This document shows positions 41,989-51,981 of a stretch of 64,000 nt of DNA, in pieces; position 1 is the first letter of the stretch; each line of letters opens with the position of its first letter. Where the stretch lies: the NCBI GenBank assembly GCA_963734575.1, contig CAVTHT010000009.1, positions 62,001-126,000 of the forward strand, in the 5' to 3' direction. Below the pieces are notes generated by a model. It searched no databases, had not been told where the DNA came from, and saw only the letters and a program-made list of their open reading frames with translations. The position numbers and the translations under genes were made by a program. The DNA comes from CAIWHR01 sp963734575 (lineage in GTDB: Bacteria > Pseudomonadota > Gammaproteobacteria > Burkholderiales > Casimicrobiaceae).

Positions 41989-44695
41989 CGAGCGAGAGCG
42001 GGCAATCGCGGGGCGCGCCCGCCGGCTTGCGCGGCGCGCCCCTGGTCGACGCGAGCGCGGCGGGCAACGACGCGCCGCCGGTCGACGTCCGGTCGCTGGT
42101 CGCAGGAGGCCGACCTCGGCGGGCGCAAGCCCGCCGGGGCCGCCGCGCGGAAGGCGCTCGCGTTCACGCTGCATCGCGTGGTCGCTGCTGCAGCTGTGGT
42201 ACGCCTCGCCGTTGCCGTTCACGCTTCAACGTCTTCGTCCTCAACGACACCGAGATGCGCTCGCTGCATCTCGGCTTCGGGCTGTTCCTCGCCTTCCTCG
42301 CGTATCCGTTCGGCAAGCGCTCGCCGCGCGACCGCATTCCGGCTGCAGGACTGGGCGCTCGCGCTCGCCGGCGGCCTTCTGCGGCGCCTACCTCTTCCTG
42401 TTCTATCGCGAGCTCGCCGACCCGCCCGGGCCAGCCGACGCTGCTCGACTTCGTCACCGCGGTCGTCGGCATGGTGCTGCTGCTCGAGGCGACGCGGCGC
42501 GTGGTCGGGCCGCCGATCGCGATCATCGCCAGCGCTGATGCTGGTGTATGCGTTCGCCGGGCCGTACATGCCGGACCTCATCGCGCACAAGGGCGTGTCG
42601 CTGTCGAAGGCGGTCTCGCACTACTGGCTGACGCACCGAAGGCGTGTTCGGCGTCGCGATCGGCGTGTCGGCGAGCTACATCTTCCTGTTCGTGCTGTTC
42701 GGCTCGCTGCTCGAGAAGGCCGGCGCCGGCAATTACTTCATCAAGGTCGCGTTCGCGTTGCTCGGCCACCTGCGCGGCGGCCCGGCCAAGGCCGCGGTCG
42801 TGTCGTCGGGCCTGATGGGCATGATCTCGGGCTCGTCGGTCGCGAACGTCGTCACGTGCGGCACGTTCACGATCCCGCTCATGAAGCGCGTCGGCTACAC
42901 GCGCGGAGAAGGCCGGCGCCATCGAGACCGCGGCCGGCGTCGACGGCCAGATCATGCCGCCGGTGATGGGCGCGGCCGCGTTCCTGATGGCCGAGTACGT
43001 CGGCGTGTCGTATGCCGAGATCTGCAAGAACGCGGCGCTGCCCGCGGCGATCTCCTACATCGCGCTCTTCTACATCGTGCATCTCGAAGCCCTGAAGGCG
43101 GGCATCCACGGCCTGCCGCGGCGCGCCGGCACGTCGGGCCTCGCGCCGTCTGGCCGGCGTGCTGATGACGCTCTGCGCGCGTGGTCGCTCCTCGCCAACG
43201 CCGTGTACTACGGCCTCGGCTGGCTCAAGGGCGTGCTCGGCGACGGCGCGCTGTGGGTGATCGTGCTCGGCGATCTGGCGGCGTACGTCGCTGCTGGTGC
43301 GCATCGTCGCGCGCCAGCCCGACCTCGTCGATCGACGATCCGAACGCCGAGGTGATCGAGCTGCCGCGAGCTCAAGGCGACGCTGCTCGCCGGACTGCAT
43401 TACCTGCTGCCCGTCGTGCTGCTGATCTGGGCGCTGATGGTCGAGCAGCTGTCGCCGGGCCTGTCGGCGTTCTACGCGACGGCGCTCCTGGTCGTCATCC
43501 TGCTGACGCAGAAGCCGCTCCTCGCGTTCTTCCGCGGCGCAGACGCAGCCGCTCGCGCGCGGTGCCGCAGGGCCTGGACGACCTGGTCGACGGCCTCGGC
43601 ACGGGCGCGCGCAACATGATCGGCATCGCGCATCGCGACCGCCGCGGCCGGCATCGTCGTCGGCACGGTGTCGCTCACCGGCCTCGGCCTGGTGATGACC
43701 GAGATGGTCGAGACGATTTCCGCCGGCAACATCATCGCGATGCTGGTGCTGGTCGCGGTGATCTGCCTCATCCTCGGCATGGGCATGCCGACCACGGCGA
43801 GCTACATCGTCGTCTCGACGCTGATGGCGCCCGTGGTGGTCGAGCTCGGCGCGCAGTCGGGTCTCGTGGTGCCGCTGGTCGCCGTGCACATGTTCGTCTT
43901 CTACTTCGGCCTGATGGCCGACGTCACGCCGCCGGTCGGGCTCGCCGCGTTCGCGGCGGCCGCGATCTCGCGCGGCGATTTCCTGCAAGACCGGCGCCAC
44001 GGCGTTCTGGTACAGCATCCGCACCGGCATCCTGCCGTTCATGTTCATCTTCAACACCGCAGCTGCTGCTGATCGGCATCGATTCGCTCGCCGCACCTGC
44101 GTGCTGATCGTCGCCGCCGCGGTCACCGCGATGCTGGTGTTCGCGGCGGCGACGCAGGGCTGGTTCGTGACGACGCAGCCGCTGGTACGAATCGGTCGCT
44201 GCTGCTGCTCGTCACCTTCACGCTGCTGCGCCCGGGCTTCTGGCTCGACATGGTCGAGCCGCGCTACGACGTGCAGCCCGCCGACCAACGCTGATCGAGC
44301 GCGCCGCCGACGGCGCCCGCCGAACGGGCTGCGCGTGCGCATCGAGGGCACGACGCGTGGAAGGCAAGGAGATCAAGAAGACGGTGCTGCTGCCGCTTCC
44401 GCGGCGAGGGCGGCGGCGACGCAGCGCATCGCCAAGGCCGGCCTGACCATCGATGGCCACGCCCGGCCGGGACGCAGGTGATGGCGGTGGGGCTCAAGAG
44501 TCCCGCCGACAAGGCCGGATTCGAGCAAGGCTTCATCGATCACCGGCATCGAGAACGAGCGCGACCGCCCGGCGAAGGAGTGGCTGTTCCTGCCCGCGCT
44601 CCTGGTGCTCGGTCGTCGTCGTGCTGCTGCAGCGTGCCCGCGCCGACGCGCTGCGCACGCAGGCCGCGCGGCCACGGCGCATCGCACCGGCGTGA
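41985..44695 (+). CDS. Fused TRAP permease (DctQM-like with DUF3394), heavily frameshifted
   Basis: Fused TRAP transporter membrane protein that normally partners TAXI receptors, about 900 residues. Recognisable pieces: FVLNDTEMRSLHLGFGLFL, SLLEKAGAGNYFIKVAFALL, GMISGSSVANVVTCGTFTI, MPPVMGAAAFLMAEYVGV, GMGMPTTASYIVVSTLMAPV, FGLMADVTPPVGLAAFAAAA, and a DUF3394-type tail (VGLKSPADKAGFEQGF). The start overlaps the receptor stop (GTGA). Pieces alternate among all three frames with perhaps 15-20 single-base changes, the densest in the window. As written no functional protein would be made. Sequence error or true decay remain possible; the neighbours share the problem. Confidence 0.8.
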
Positions 44696-45182
44696 CGGCG
44701 CCCCGCCGCGTGTAAACCCTACCGGTACTGGCCGACGCGTCTCGTCCGCGCCAGCGCCGCGCGCGGACGCTTCCCGCGCGAATGCAAAGGCGGCCGCGCG
44801 GACCGTTCCGCGCAGGACACCGGCATCCGTGCGTCGCGGATCGAGCGCGAACCGAGGCACGAGCTCTCGACGGCCCACGGCACGACATCCAGGGCGCAAA
44901 CGCTTCGACGTCGCGCCGTCCCGGATGGCGATGGGCCTTGCTCACTCGATTCATCACGTCGACGCCCGATCTGCCCCACTCGAACCTGCGCGAGCGCGAG
45001 AGCACCGTTCGCTGTTGCCGCCGCAATCCCTTGCGGTGTCGGCCGCACCGGCGCACGGAGGTTCGTCAGCATCGTGCATCGATCGCCGTGAACCGGGCAG
45101 AAATTACGCAGTCGATTCCCTGACCATGCCGGGCGCATGCGCACTTCACGCACGCATGCGCCGGCGCACGGTGTCGAATCCA
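44696..45182. other. Intergenic region between the TRAP and SRPBCC genes
   Basis: 487 bases with no convincing gene; frames here are short or arginine-rich shadows. It contains a 10-base inverted repeat (45132-45162) shortly before the SRPBCC start and presumably the promoter of that operon. No clear -10/-35 pair seen. Confidence 0.55.
45132..45162. repeat. Inverted repeat upstream of the SRPBCC operon
   Basis: Perfect 10-base arms GGCGCATGCG / CGCATGCGCC separated by 11 bases, 20 bases before the ATG at 45183. It could be an operator or an mRNA hairpin in the leader. Confidence 0.5.
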
Positions 45183-46257
45183 ATGAACGATGGGGACAAG
45201 TGCATGGAAGAGAGCATCCGGCAATCCGGAACCGACCTGGCGCCGGCGATGCGCGGCAACGCGCCGGCCGACCTTCACGCGTACCGTGACGGCAGGCGCA
45301 TGTCGCGCGACAGGCGCCTCGTCCGGCCGCGCGACCAAGGTGCGGGAGACGCTGCGCGACATCGACGAGCAGACTCTCGCGAAGGCGCTCGGCTGGTTCA
45401 GCGTCGCGCTCGGCGTGGCCGAGGTCGTCGCGCCGCGCAAGCTCGGACGGGCGATCGGCATGAACGATCGCAATCGCGCACCTCCTTCGCGCGATGGGGC
45501 TGCGCGAGATCGCGAGCGGCGTGGGCATCCTCACGCAGCGGCAGCGCGCGGGATGGCTGTGGTCGCGCGTCGCGGGTGATGCGATCGATCTCGCCCTGCT
45601 CGGAGCGGCCGCGAGGCGCGGAGCGCAACAGCCGCGCGCGCCTCGCCGCGGCGACCGCTGCCGTCGCCGGCGTGGCGGCGCTCGACATCTACTGCAGCCA
45701 GAAGGCGAGCCGCAACGGCGCCGCGGGCGAAGCTGCGAGCACCGGCGAGCCCGTGCGCGAGACGATCATGGTCAATGCGTCGCCGGAAGAGTGCTACCGC
45801 ATGTGGCGCGACTTCGAGAGCTTCCCGCGCTTCATGAAGCACGTGGAGTCGGTGCGCGCAGAGCGATCGGACCAATGGCGCTGGGTGGTCAAGGCGCCAG
45901 GCGGCGGGACGGTCGAGTGGGATGCACGCATCACGTCCGACGAGCCGAACCGGCTTCTTGCGTGGGAGACACTGCCGGGCGCCAGACGTGCGGAACAGCG
46001 GCATCGTGCGCTTCGACGACGCCCCCGGTGGCCGCGGCACCCGGGTGCGCGTCGAGATGAGCTACGTGCCGCCCGCGGGACCGATCGGAGCCGTCGCGGC
46101 CAAGATGACCGGCGAGGCGCCCGAGCAGCAGGTCCGCGAAGACCTGCGGCGCTTCAAGCAGATCATCGAGACCGGCGAGATCGCCACCACGGAAGGCCAG
46201 ACGTCCGGCCGTCGCAGCGTCGTGCACCGGCTCGTCACGAAAGCGAGAAGCCGATGA
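45183..46257 (+). CDS. Membrane protein with C-terminal SRPBCC domain (frameshifted)
   Basis: About 357 residues. N-terminal part has a hydrophobic pair (LAKALGWFSVALGVAEVVAP and LREIASGVGILTQRQRAGW); the C-terminal SRPBCC/polyketide-cyclase domain begins ETIMVNASPEECYRMWRDF and continues through SVRAERSDQWRWVVKAPGG to EMSYVPPAGPIGAVAAKM. Frame changes occur near 45340, 45480, 45625 and 45985. The stop overlaps the alcohol dehydrogenase start (ATGA). Such SRPBCC proteins often sit beside zinc alcohol dehydrogenases in stress-response islands; ligand unknown. Confidence 0.78.
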
Positions 46258-47430
46258 GAGCGACCTGCTGGTACGGCGCGCACGACGTGCGCGTCGAGAA
46301 GGTGCCGGACCCGACGATCCTCAATCCGCGCGACGCGATCGTGAAGATCACGTCCACCGCGATCTGCGGCTCCGACCTGCATCTCTACGACGGCTACATG
46401 CCGACGATGATGAGCGGCGACATCCTCGGCCACGAGTTCATGGGCGAGGTGGTCGAGGTCGGCCCGGAGGTGAAGAACCTCAAGATCGGCGACCGCGTCG
46501 TCGTGCCGTTCCCGATCGCGTGCGGCAACTGCTTCTTCTGCCAGCAGGAGCTCTACTCGCTGTGCGAGAACTCCAATCCCAACGCCGCGATGGCCGAGAA
46601 GATGTGGGGCCACTCGCCGTGCGGCATCTTCGGCTACTCGCACCTGCATCGGCGGCTACGCCGGCGGGCAGGCCGAGTACGCGCGCGTGCCGTTCGCCGA
46701 CGTCGGCCCGCATCAAGATCCGAGAGCGACCTGACCGACGAGCAGGTGCTGTTCCTCTCCGACATCTTCCCGACCGGCTAGATGGCCGCCGAGAGCTGCA
46801 ACATCCAGCCGGGCGACACGGTCGCCGTCTGGGGCTGCGGCCCGGTCGGCCAGTTCGCGATCACGAGCGCCTATCTGCTCGGCGCCGAGCGGGTGATCGC
46901 GATCGATCGCTTTCCCGAGCGGCTGCGCATGGCGCGCGAGCAGGGCGGCGCCGAAGTCGCTCGACTACGAGGACGTCGACGTGCATCGACATGCTGAAGG
47001 AGATGACCGGCGGGCGCGGCCCGGACGCGTGCATCGACGCCGTCGGCATGGAAGCGCACGGCCACGGCGCTCGTCGGCATCTACGACAAGGTCAAGCAGC
47101 TGACGCGCATGCAGTCGGACCGACCGACGGCGCTGCGCCAGGCGATCATCGCCTGCCGCAACGGCGGCACGGTGTCGGTGCCGGGCGTCTACGGCGGGTT
47201 CGTCGACAAGTTCCCGATCGGCTCGCTCATGAACCGGTCGCTGACGATCAAGACCGGCCAGACGCACGTGCAACGCTACATGCGGCCGCTGCTCGAGCGC
47301 ATCGAGCGCGGCGAGATCGATCCGAGCTTCGTCATCACCCACCGCATGAGCCTCGACGAGGCGCCGCACGGCTACGAGATGTTCCGCGCACAAGCAGGAC
47401 GACTGCATCAAGGTGGTGCTGAAGCCGTGA
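46254..47430 (+). CDS. Zinc-dependent alcohol dehydrogenase (frameshifts and one in-frame stop)
   Basis: Medium-chain dehydrogenase, about 391 residues, of the type related to glutathione-independent formaldehyde dehydrogenase. Catalytic zinc site: AICGSDLHLYDG and GHEFMGEVVEVG; structural zinc cysteines in CGNCFFCQQELYSLCENSN; NAD site VAVWGCGPVGQFAI. Frame changes lie near 46650, 46710, 46960, 46980, 47065 and 47390; a TAG at 46779-46781 replaces a residue expected to be Tyr in FPTG-x-MAAE. The corrected end is KVVLKP at 47430. Middle gene of the SRPBCC-ADH-GH1 operon. Confidence 0.84.
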
Positions 47431-47434
47431 CGCC

Positions 47435-49721
47435 GTGAGCAAACGAACGCCGTTCCGCCCCGCGCGGGCCGCGGCCATGCCTTCCCTGTCGGCGGCGGGA
47501 TCTGCGGCTGCGTCGGATGACGCGGCCGCGCAGCCGCTCGCCCTCTGGGTCGGTCCGGAGGCGACGGTCAATCGCGTGGGCGACCGGTACTTCGATCAGC
47601 TCGAGTGCGACCGGCTTCGCGCAGCGCATCGGCGACCTCGATCGCATCGCATCGCTCGGCGCTGACGCGCATGCGCTTCCCGCTGCTGTGGGAGCGCACG
47701 GCGCCCGAGCCCGGTTGCTATCGCTGGGGGTGGTCGGACGTGCGTCTCGAGCGCCTGCGAGCGCTCCGCGTCGCGCCCATCGCCGGACTCGTGCATCACG
47801 GCAGCGGCCCTCGGTACACGGGCCTGCTCGATCCGCGGTTTCCGGAGCTCCTCGCCGAATACGCGCGGGCGGTGGCGGAACGCTACCCATGGATCGACGC
47901 CTGGACGCCGGTCAACGAGCCCGTGACCACCGCGCGCTTTTCCGCGCTGTACGGGCACTGGCATCCACACCACCGCGACGATCGCAGCTTCGTGCGCGCG
48001 CTGCTCAACCAGATGCGCGGCGTGGTGCTCGCGATGCGCGCGATCCGCCGCATCAATCCGGCAGCGCAGCTCGTGCAGACCGACGACGTCGGCTTCGTGC
48101 AGAGCACGCTGCCGCTGCGCTACCAGGCGGCGTTCGAGAATTCGCGCCGCTGGCTGAGCTTCGACCTCCTCACCGGCCGGGTGGACCGCAGCCATCCCCT
48201 GTGGAGCTACCTGCGCTCGGCCGGCGCCGAGGAGGCGGAGCTCGCGACGTTCGACGGACGACCCGCTGCCGCCGGACATCATCGGCATCAACGCGTACGT
48301 CACGAGCGAACGCTTCCTCGATCACCGCCTCGAGCGCTACCCCGTGCACCTGCACGGCGGCAACGGGCGCGATGCGTACGTCGACGTCGAGACCGTGCGG
48401 GTGGCCGGTGAAGGCATCGGCGGCTTCGCCGCGCGCCTCGCGGAAACGCACGCGCGATTCGGCCTGCCCATCGCCATCACCGAAGCGCATCTCGGCTGCA
48501 CGCGCGAAGAGCAGCTGCGCTGGCTGCACCAGGCATGGCAGGCCGCGCAGGACGCCCGAACGCGCGGCATCGACGTGCGCGCCGTCACGTTGTGGGCGGC
48601 GTTCGGCGCGTTCGACTGGAATTCGCTCGTCACCCGCGCCGATGGCTGCTACGAATCCGGCCTCTGGGACGTCCGCGCACCGAAGCCGCGCCCCACCGCT
48701 CTCGTCGGCCTGGCACGCGCGCTCGCCCGCGGCGACGATACGCGGCATCCGGTGGTCGAAAGCCCCGGCTGGTGGCAGCGCGACGTGCGCCTGCGCCATC
48801 CCGTGCATGGCACCCTGCGCGAGCAGCGCGTGCGCGGCGCACCGATCCTGATCACCGGCGCGACAGGCACGCTCGGGACGCGCGTTCGCGCGGCTCTGTC
48901 AGGTGCGCGGCTTCGCCTTCCGGCTCGTCTCGCGCGCGGAGCTGGACATCGCGCGCGCGGCCTCGGTGCGGGCGGCGATCGCGCGCTGGCAGCCGTGGGC
49001 GATCGTCAACACCGCCGGCTACGTGCGTGTCGACGACGCCGAGAACGACATCCGCCACTGGCGCGAGAACGCGCTCGGCCCCGCAGTGCTCGCGAGTGCG
49101 TGCGCGCACTCAGGCATCCGTCTCGTGACGTTCTCGTCCGACCTCGTGTTCGACGGCGCGAGCGACGTGCCCTACGTCGAGCACGACACGCCCAATCCGC
49201 GCAACGCCTACGGCCGCGGCAAGCGCGCCGCGGAGCTCGAGGTGAGCGCACAGTGCGCGAGCGCGCTGATCGTGCGCACGGCGGCCTTCTTCGGACCATG
49301 GGACGCCCACAACTTCGTCACCCAGGCGCTGAGCGCGTTGCGCGACGGACGCCGATGGCGCGCGGCCGCCGATCAATGGGTGTCGCCGACCTACGTCCCC
49401 GATCTCGTCCACGCGACGCTGGACCTCCTGGTCGATGGCGAGCGGGGCATCTGGCACCTCGCCAACGCCGGCGCGATCACCTGGGCCGAGCTCGCCCGTG
49501 TTGCTGCCGACGCTGCGGGTCTCGACCGCGGCATGATCGAAGCCGTGCCTGGCGCCGAGCTCGGCCAGAAGGCGGCGCGACCCCGGTACGCGGCGCTGGC
49601 GAGCACGCGCGGCTCGCCGATGCGGCCACTGCAGGACGCATTGCAGGCGTACCTCGAGGACACTGCCGAAGCGCTGCGCGACGAGACCGGCGTCAGCGTT
49701 GCTGCGGGCGCGGAGTTCTAG
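47435..49721 (+). CDS. GH1-like glycosidase fused to RmlD-like sugar-nucleotide reductase (frameshifted)
   Basis: Two-domain protein of about 761 residues. The N-terminal half is a GH1-family barrel with the acid/base region WTPVNEPVTTARF and nucleophile region IAITEAHLG. The C-terminal half is an extended SDR of the dTDP-4-dehydrorhamnose reductase type: LITGATGTLGTRV (GxxGxxG), SSDLVFDGASDVPYVE and the catalytic YGRGK. Frame changes near 47612, 47665, 48262 and 48900. Start GTG 47435 is uncertain (ATG 47477 possible). Such fusions are known in Proteobacteria but the reaction is unproven. Confidence 0.83.
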
Positions 49722-50491
49722 GGAGTTCCAGGCCGGAAGCTGGCCGCGAGGCGATCCGCACCGCGCGCGAGAATGCCGACGTCGGCACCCACGGCGACGA
49801 ACAGTGCGCCGAGCTCGATGTAGCGCCGCGCGAGCGTCTCGTCCCCGGTCAGGATCCCTGCGGGCTTGCCGGCGCCCACGATGCGGCGGATCGCGTTCTC
49901 GATGCGTGGCAGCACCGCAGGATGGGCCGTTTCGCCGGGATAACCCAGCGAGGCGTGCAGGTCGGCGGGACCGATGAAGATGCCGTCGACGCCCTCCACC
50001 GCCGCGATTGCCTCGATGTGCTCGACCGCGTCCTGCGTCTCGACCTGCACCAGCACGCACAACTCGTCGTGCGCGCGGCGGGCATAGTCCGGAATGCGCC
50101 CGAAGCGGTTCGCGCGCGTGGTGCCGGCGACGCCGCGCACGCCTTCCGGCGGGTAGCGGGTCGCGGCCACCGCGGCCCGCGCCTCGTCGGCGTTCTGCAC
50201 GTAGGGGACGAGCAGGCCCTGTGCGCCGATGTCGAGCACGCGCTTGATCGTGACGGTGTCGTTCCACGGCACGCGCACGATCGGCGACGTCGGGTAAGGC
50301 GCGGCCGCCTGCAGTTGCGCCAGCAGCGACTCGAGGTCGTTCGGCGAGTGCTCGCTGTCGAGCAGCAGCCAGTCGAACCCGGCGCCTGCAACCACTTCGA
50401 CGCTGTAGTGACTCGCCAGACTGCACCACAGGCCGATCTGCAACTCGCCGGCGCGGAGTGCGCGACGAAAGCGATTGACGGGCAGCTCCAC
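49718..50491 (-). CDS. HpcH/HpaI family class II aldolase
   Basis: 257 residues, intact. Metal-dependent pyruvate aldolase of the HpaI/RhmA type. Seen: GLWCSLASHYSVEVVAGAGF, LLLDSEHSPND, VRVPWNDTVTIKRVLDIGAQ, the metal ligands in VQVETQDAV and FIGPADLHASLG. Start GTG 50491. Cleaves 4-hydroxy-2-keto acids to pyruvate plus an aldehyde; exact substrate unknown. Convergent with the GH1-RmlD gene (4-base overlap of the ends). Confidence 0.91.
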   Translation of the reverse strand: MELPVNRFRRALRAGELQIGLWCSLASHYSVEVVAGAGFDWLLLDSEHSPNDLESLLAQLQAAAPYPTSPIVRVPWNDTVTIKRVLDIGAQGLLVPYVQNADEARAAVAATRYPPEGVRGVAGTTRANRFGRIPDYARRAHDELCVLVQVETQDAVEHIEAIAAVEGVDGIFIGPADLHASLGYPGETAHPAVLPRIENAIRRIVGAGKPAGILTGDETLARRYIELGALFVAVGADVGILARGADRLAASFRPGTP

Positions 50492-50562
50492 GCTAAATCA
50501 CGGCCGCGAAGGCACCCTGGTGCGCCACGCAGACACGCCGGGCACGAGCGGCTCGGTCGAAC

Positions 50563-50901
50563 TCAGCGCGATGCCCTTCGTGCGCCGCGGAGACCGGCGC
50601 GAATGCGCGCGTGCGGCACGTCGGCGGACGGCGACGTCCGGCGTGGCGTGCCTGCCACCACCGCATGCGCCCACTGCACGCGCTGCGGCTGCACGTTGCG
50701 CATGTCGGGGGCGAGGGCGGCACAGATCGCTTCGGGCCAGTACTTCCGCACCGTCGCGTCGGCCGGCGTTTCCCGGCGGAGCAAGGCGAGCTGCCCGAAG
50801 AGCGGGCCGACATCCTCGCGGTGCACCACGCCCATGTGGGCGGCGAGAAACGCGTCGATCGCGGCTTCGAATCGGTTCGGGATGAAGGACTTGGGCGCCA
50901 T
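50563..50901 (-). CDS. Hypothetical protein
   Basis: 112-residue frame with a GGAGAG ribosome site before the ATG. N-terminal part (SFIPNRFEAAIDAFLAAH, then a run ending PLFGQL) looks like an ordinary folded helical protein; the last 25 residues are arginine/serine-rich and may be out of frame, since another frame stays open to about 50498. No family recognised. Confidence 0.45.
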   Translation of the reverse strand: MAPKSFIPNRFEAAIDAFLAAHMGVVHREDVGPLFGQLALLRRETPADATVRKYWPEAICAALAPDMRNVQPQRVQWAHAVVAGTPRRTSPSADVPHARIRAGLRGARRASR

Positions 50902-51132
50902 GTCGCTCTCCGTGGAGTTGCACCCGGAACGCACGCCGGGACGCATCGTGCTGCAACTGCAATACTGCAGTGCACCACGCATCGCACGCGCGTTCTGGAA
51001 GTTCATTCTATTCCTCGCACGCGAAGGGTCAATGACCAACATCATGCGCGCGCGATTCGTCGGGCTTGCATGCAGTCGGACAGTGCGCCGTGCACCGACG
51101 TTCCCGCGATCCGCGCGCAGTCTCGACCGCGA

Positions 51133-51621
51133 TCAGCGAGGGCGCGCCCGCGTCGCGGCCGAAGCGATCGGCAGGATGTCGATCGTGGCGTGAACGCCGC
51201 CGGCATCGATGTGCAGCCACCCGACGCTGACCGGCAGCGTGAATCGGCGCGGGCCTGCGCTGCCCGGATTCACGTACAGCACCGCGCTTCGCTCCTGCAC
51301 GAGCGGCCGGTGCGAATGTCCCGCGACCACGACGCGCCACCCTTCCGCGTCCGGGTCCCCGCGGAGCGCGTTGACGTCGTGCAGCACGTGGATCGCGATG
51401 TCACCTGCAGCGAGCGTGGCCGCCTCCGGCAACGCGCGCGCCCATGCACCGATGTCGTTGTTCCCGCGCACTGCCGTCACCGGCGCGATCGCCTGCAGCG
51501 CTTCGAGGATGTGCGCGCCGCCGATGTCGCCCGCGTGCACGATGCGATCGCTGCCGGCGAGCGCCGCGAGCGCTTCCGGGCGCAAGAGGCCGTGCGTGTC
51601 GGAGATGAGCCCGATCCGCAA
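51133..51621 (-). CDS. YfcE/MJ0936-type metallophosphoesterase
   Basis: 162-residue calcineurin-like phosphodiesterase, intact. All metal motifs are present: ISDTHG (D-x-H), VHAGDIG (GD), RGNNDIG (GNxD) and VAGHSHRP (GHxH). Start is TTG 51621, giving MRIGLISDTHG as in homologues. Hydrolyses phosphodiesters in vitro in this family; physiological substrate unknown. 15 bases from the monooxygenase gene. Confidence 0.9.
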   Translation of the reverse strand: MRIGLISDTHGLLRPEALAALAGSDRIVHAGDIGGAHILEALQAIAPVTAVRGNNDIGAWARALPEAATLAAGDIAIHVLHDVNALRGDPDAEGWRVVVAGHSHRPLVQERSAVLYVNPGSAGPRRFTLPVSVGWLHIDAGGVHATIDILPIASAATRARPR

Positions 51622-51636
51622 CGTCGGAGTGCCGCG

Positions 51637-51981
51637 TCAGGAGTGCACGGCGCGGCTGTCGCGCGGCGCCTGTGCACGCTCGCGCAGGCCGTAGTCGCGG
51701 ATGACCGACGCTACGCGCAGCCGGTAATCGGCGAATACGTCCTTGCGTCCGCGGCTTTGCGCCAGGCGATGCGCCTCGACCGCGCGCCACCGCGCGATCG
51801 CTTCCTCGTCGCGCCATACCGACAGCGACAGGTATTTGCCCGGTTCGACGATGCTCTGGAAACGCTCGACCGAGATGAAGCCGTCGATCTGCTCCAGGAG
51901 CGGCTTGAGCGCCGCGGCGAGGCCGAGATATTCGCCCACCCTGCCCTCGGCGGGCCACACTTCGAAGATCACTGCGATCAT
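51637..51981 (-). CDS. Antibiotic biosynthesis monooxygenase (ABM) domain protein
   Basis: 114 residues, single ABM ferredoxin-like domain: VIFEVWPAEGRVGEYLGLA, DGFISVERFQSIVEPGKYL, LSVWRDEEAIARWRAVEAH. A GGAGGAG site precedes the ATG, which overlaps the end of the LLM oxidoreductase by four bases. Members act as heme or aromatic monooxygenases or as partner proteins; function here unknown. Intact. Confidence 0.86.
   Translation of the reverse strand: MIAVIFEVWPAEGRVGEYLGLAAALKPLLEQIDGFISVERFQSIVEPGKYLSLSVWRDEEAIARWRAVEAHRLAQSRGRKDVFADYRLRVASVIRDYGLRERAQAPRDSRAVHS

Noticed and set aside
44478..46781. 767-residue frame across the TRAP end, SRPBCC and dehydrogenase genes
   Set aside because: It strings together parts of three genes through out-of-frame stretches; SRPBCC and dehydrogenase have their own starts at 45183 and 46254.
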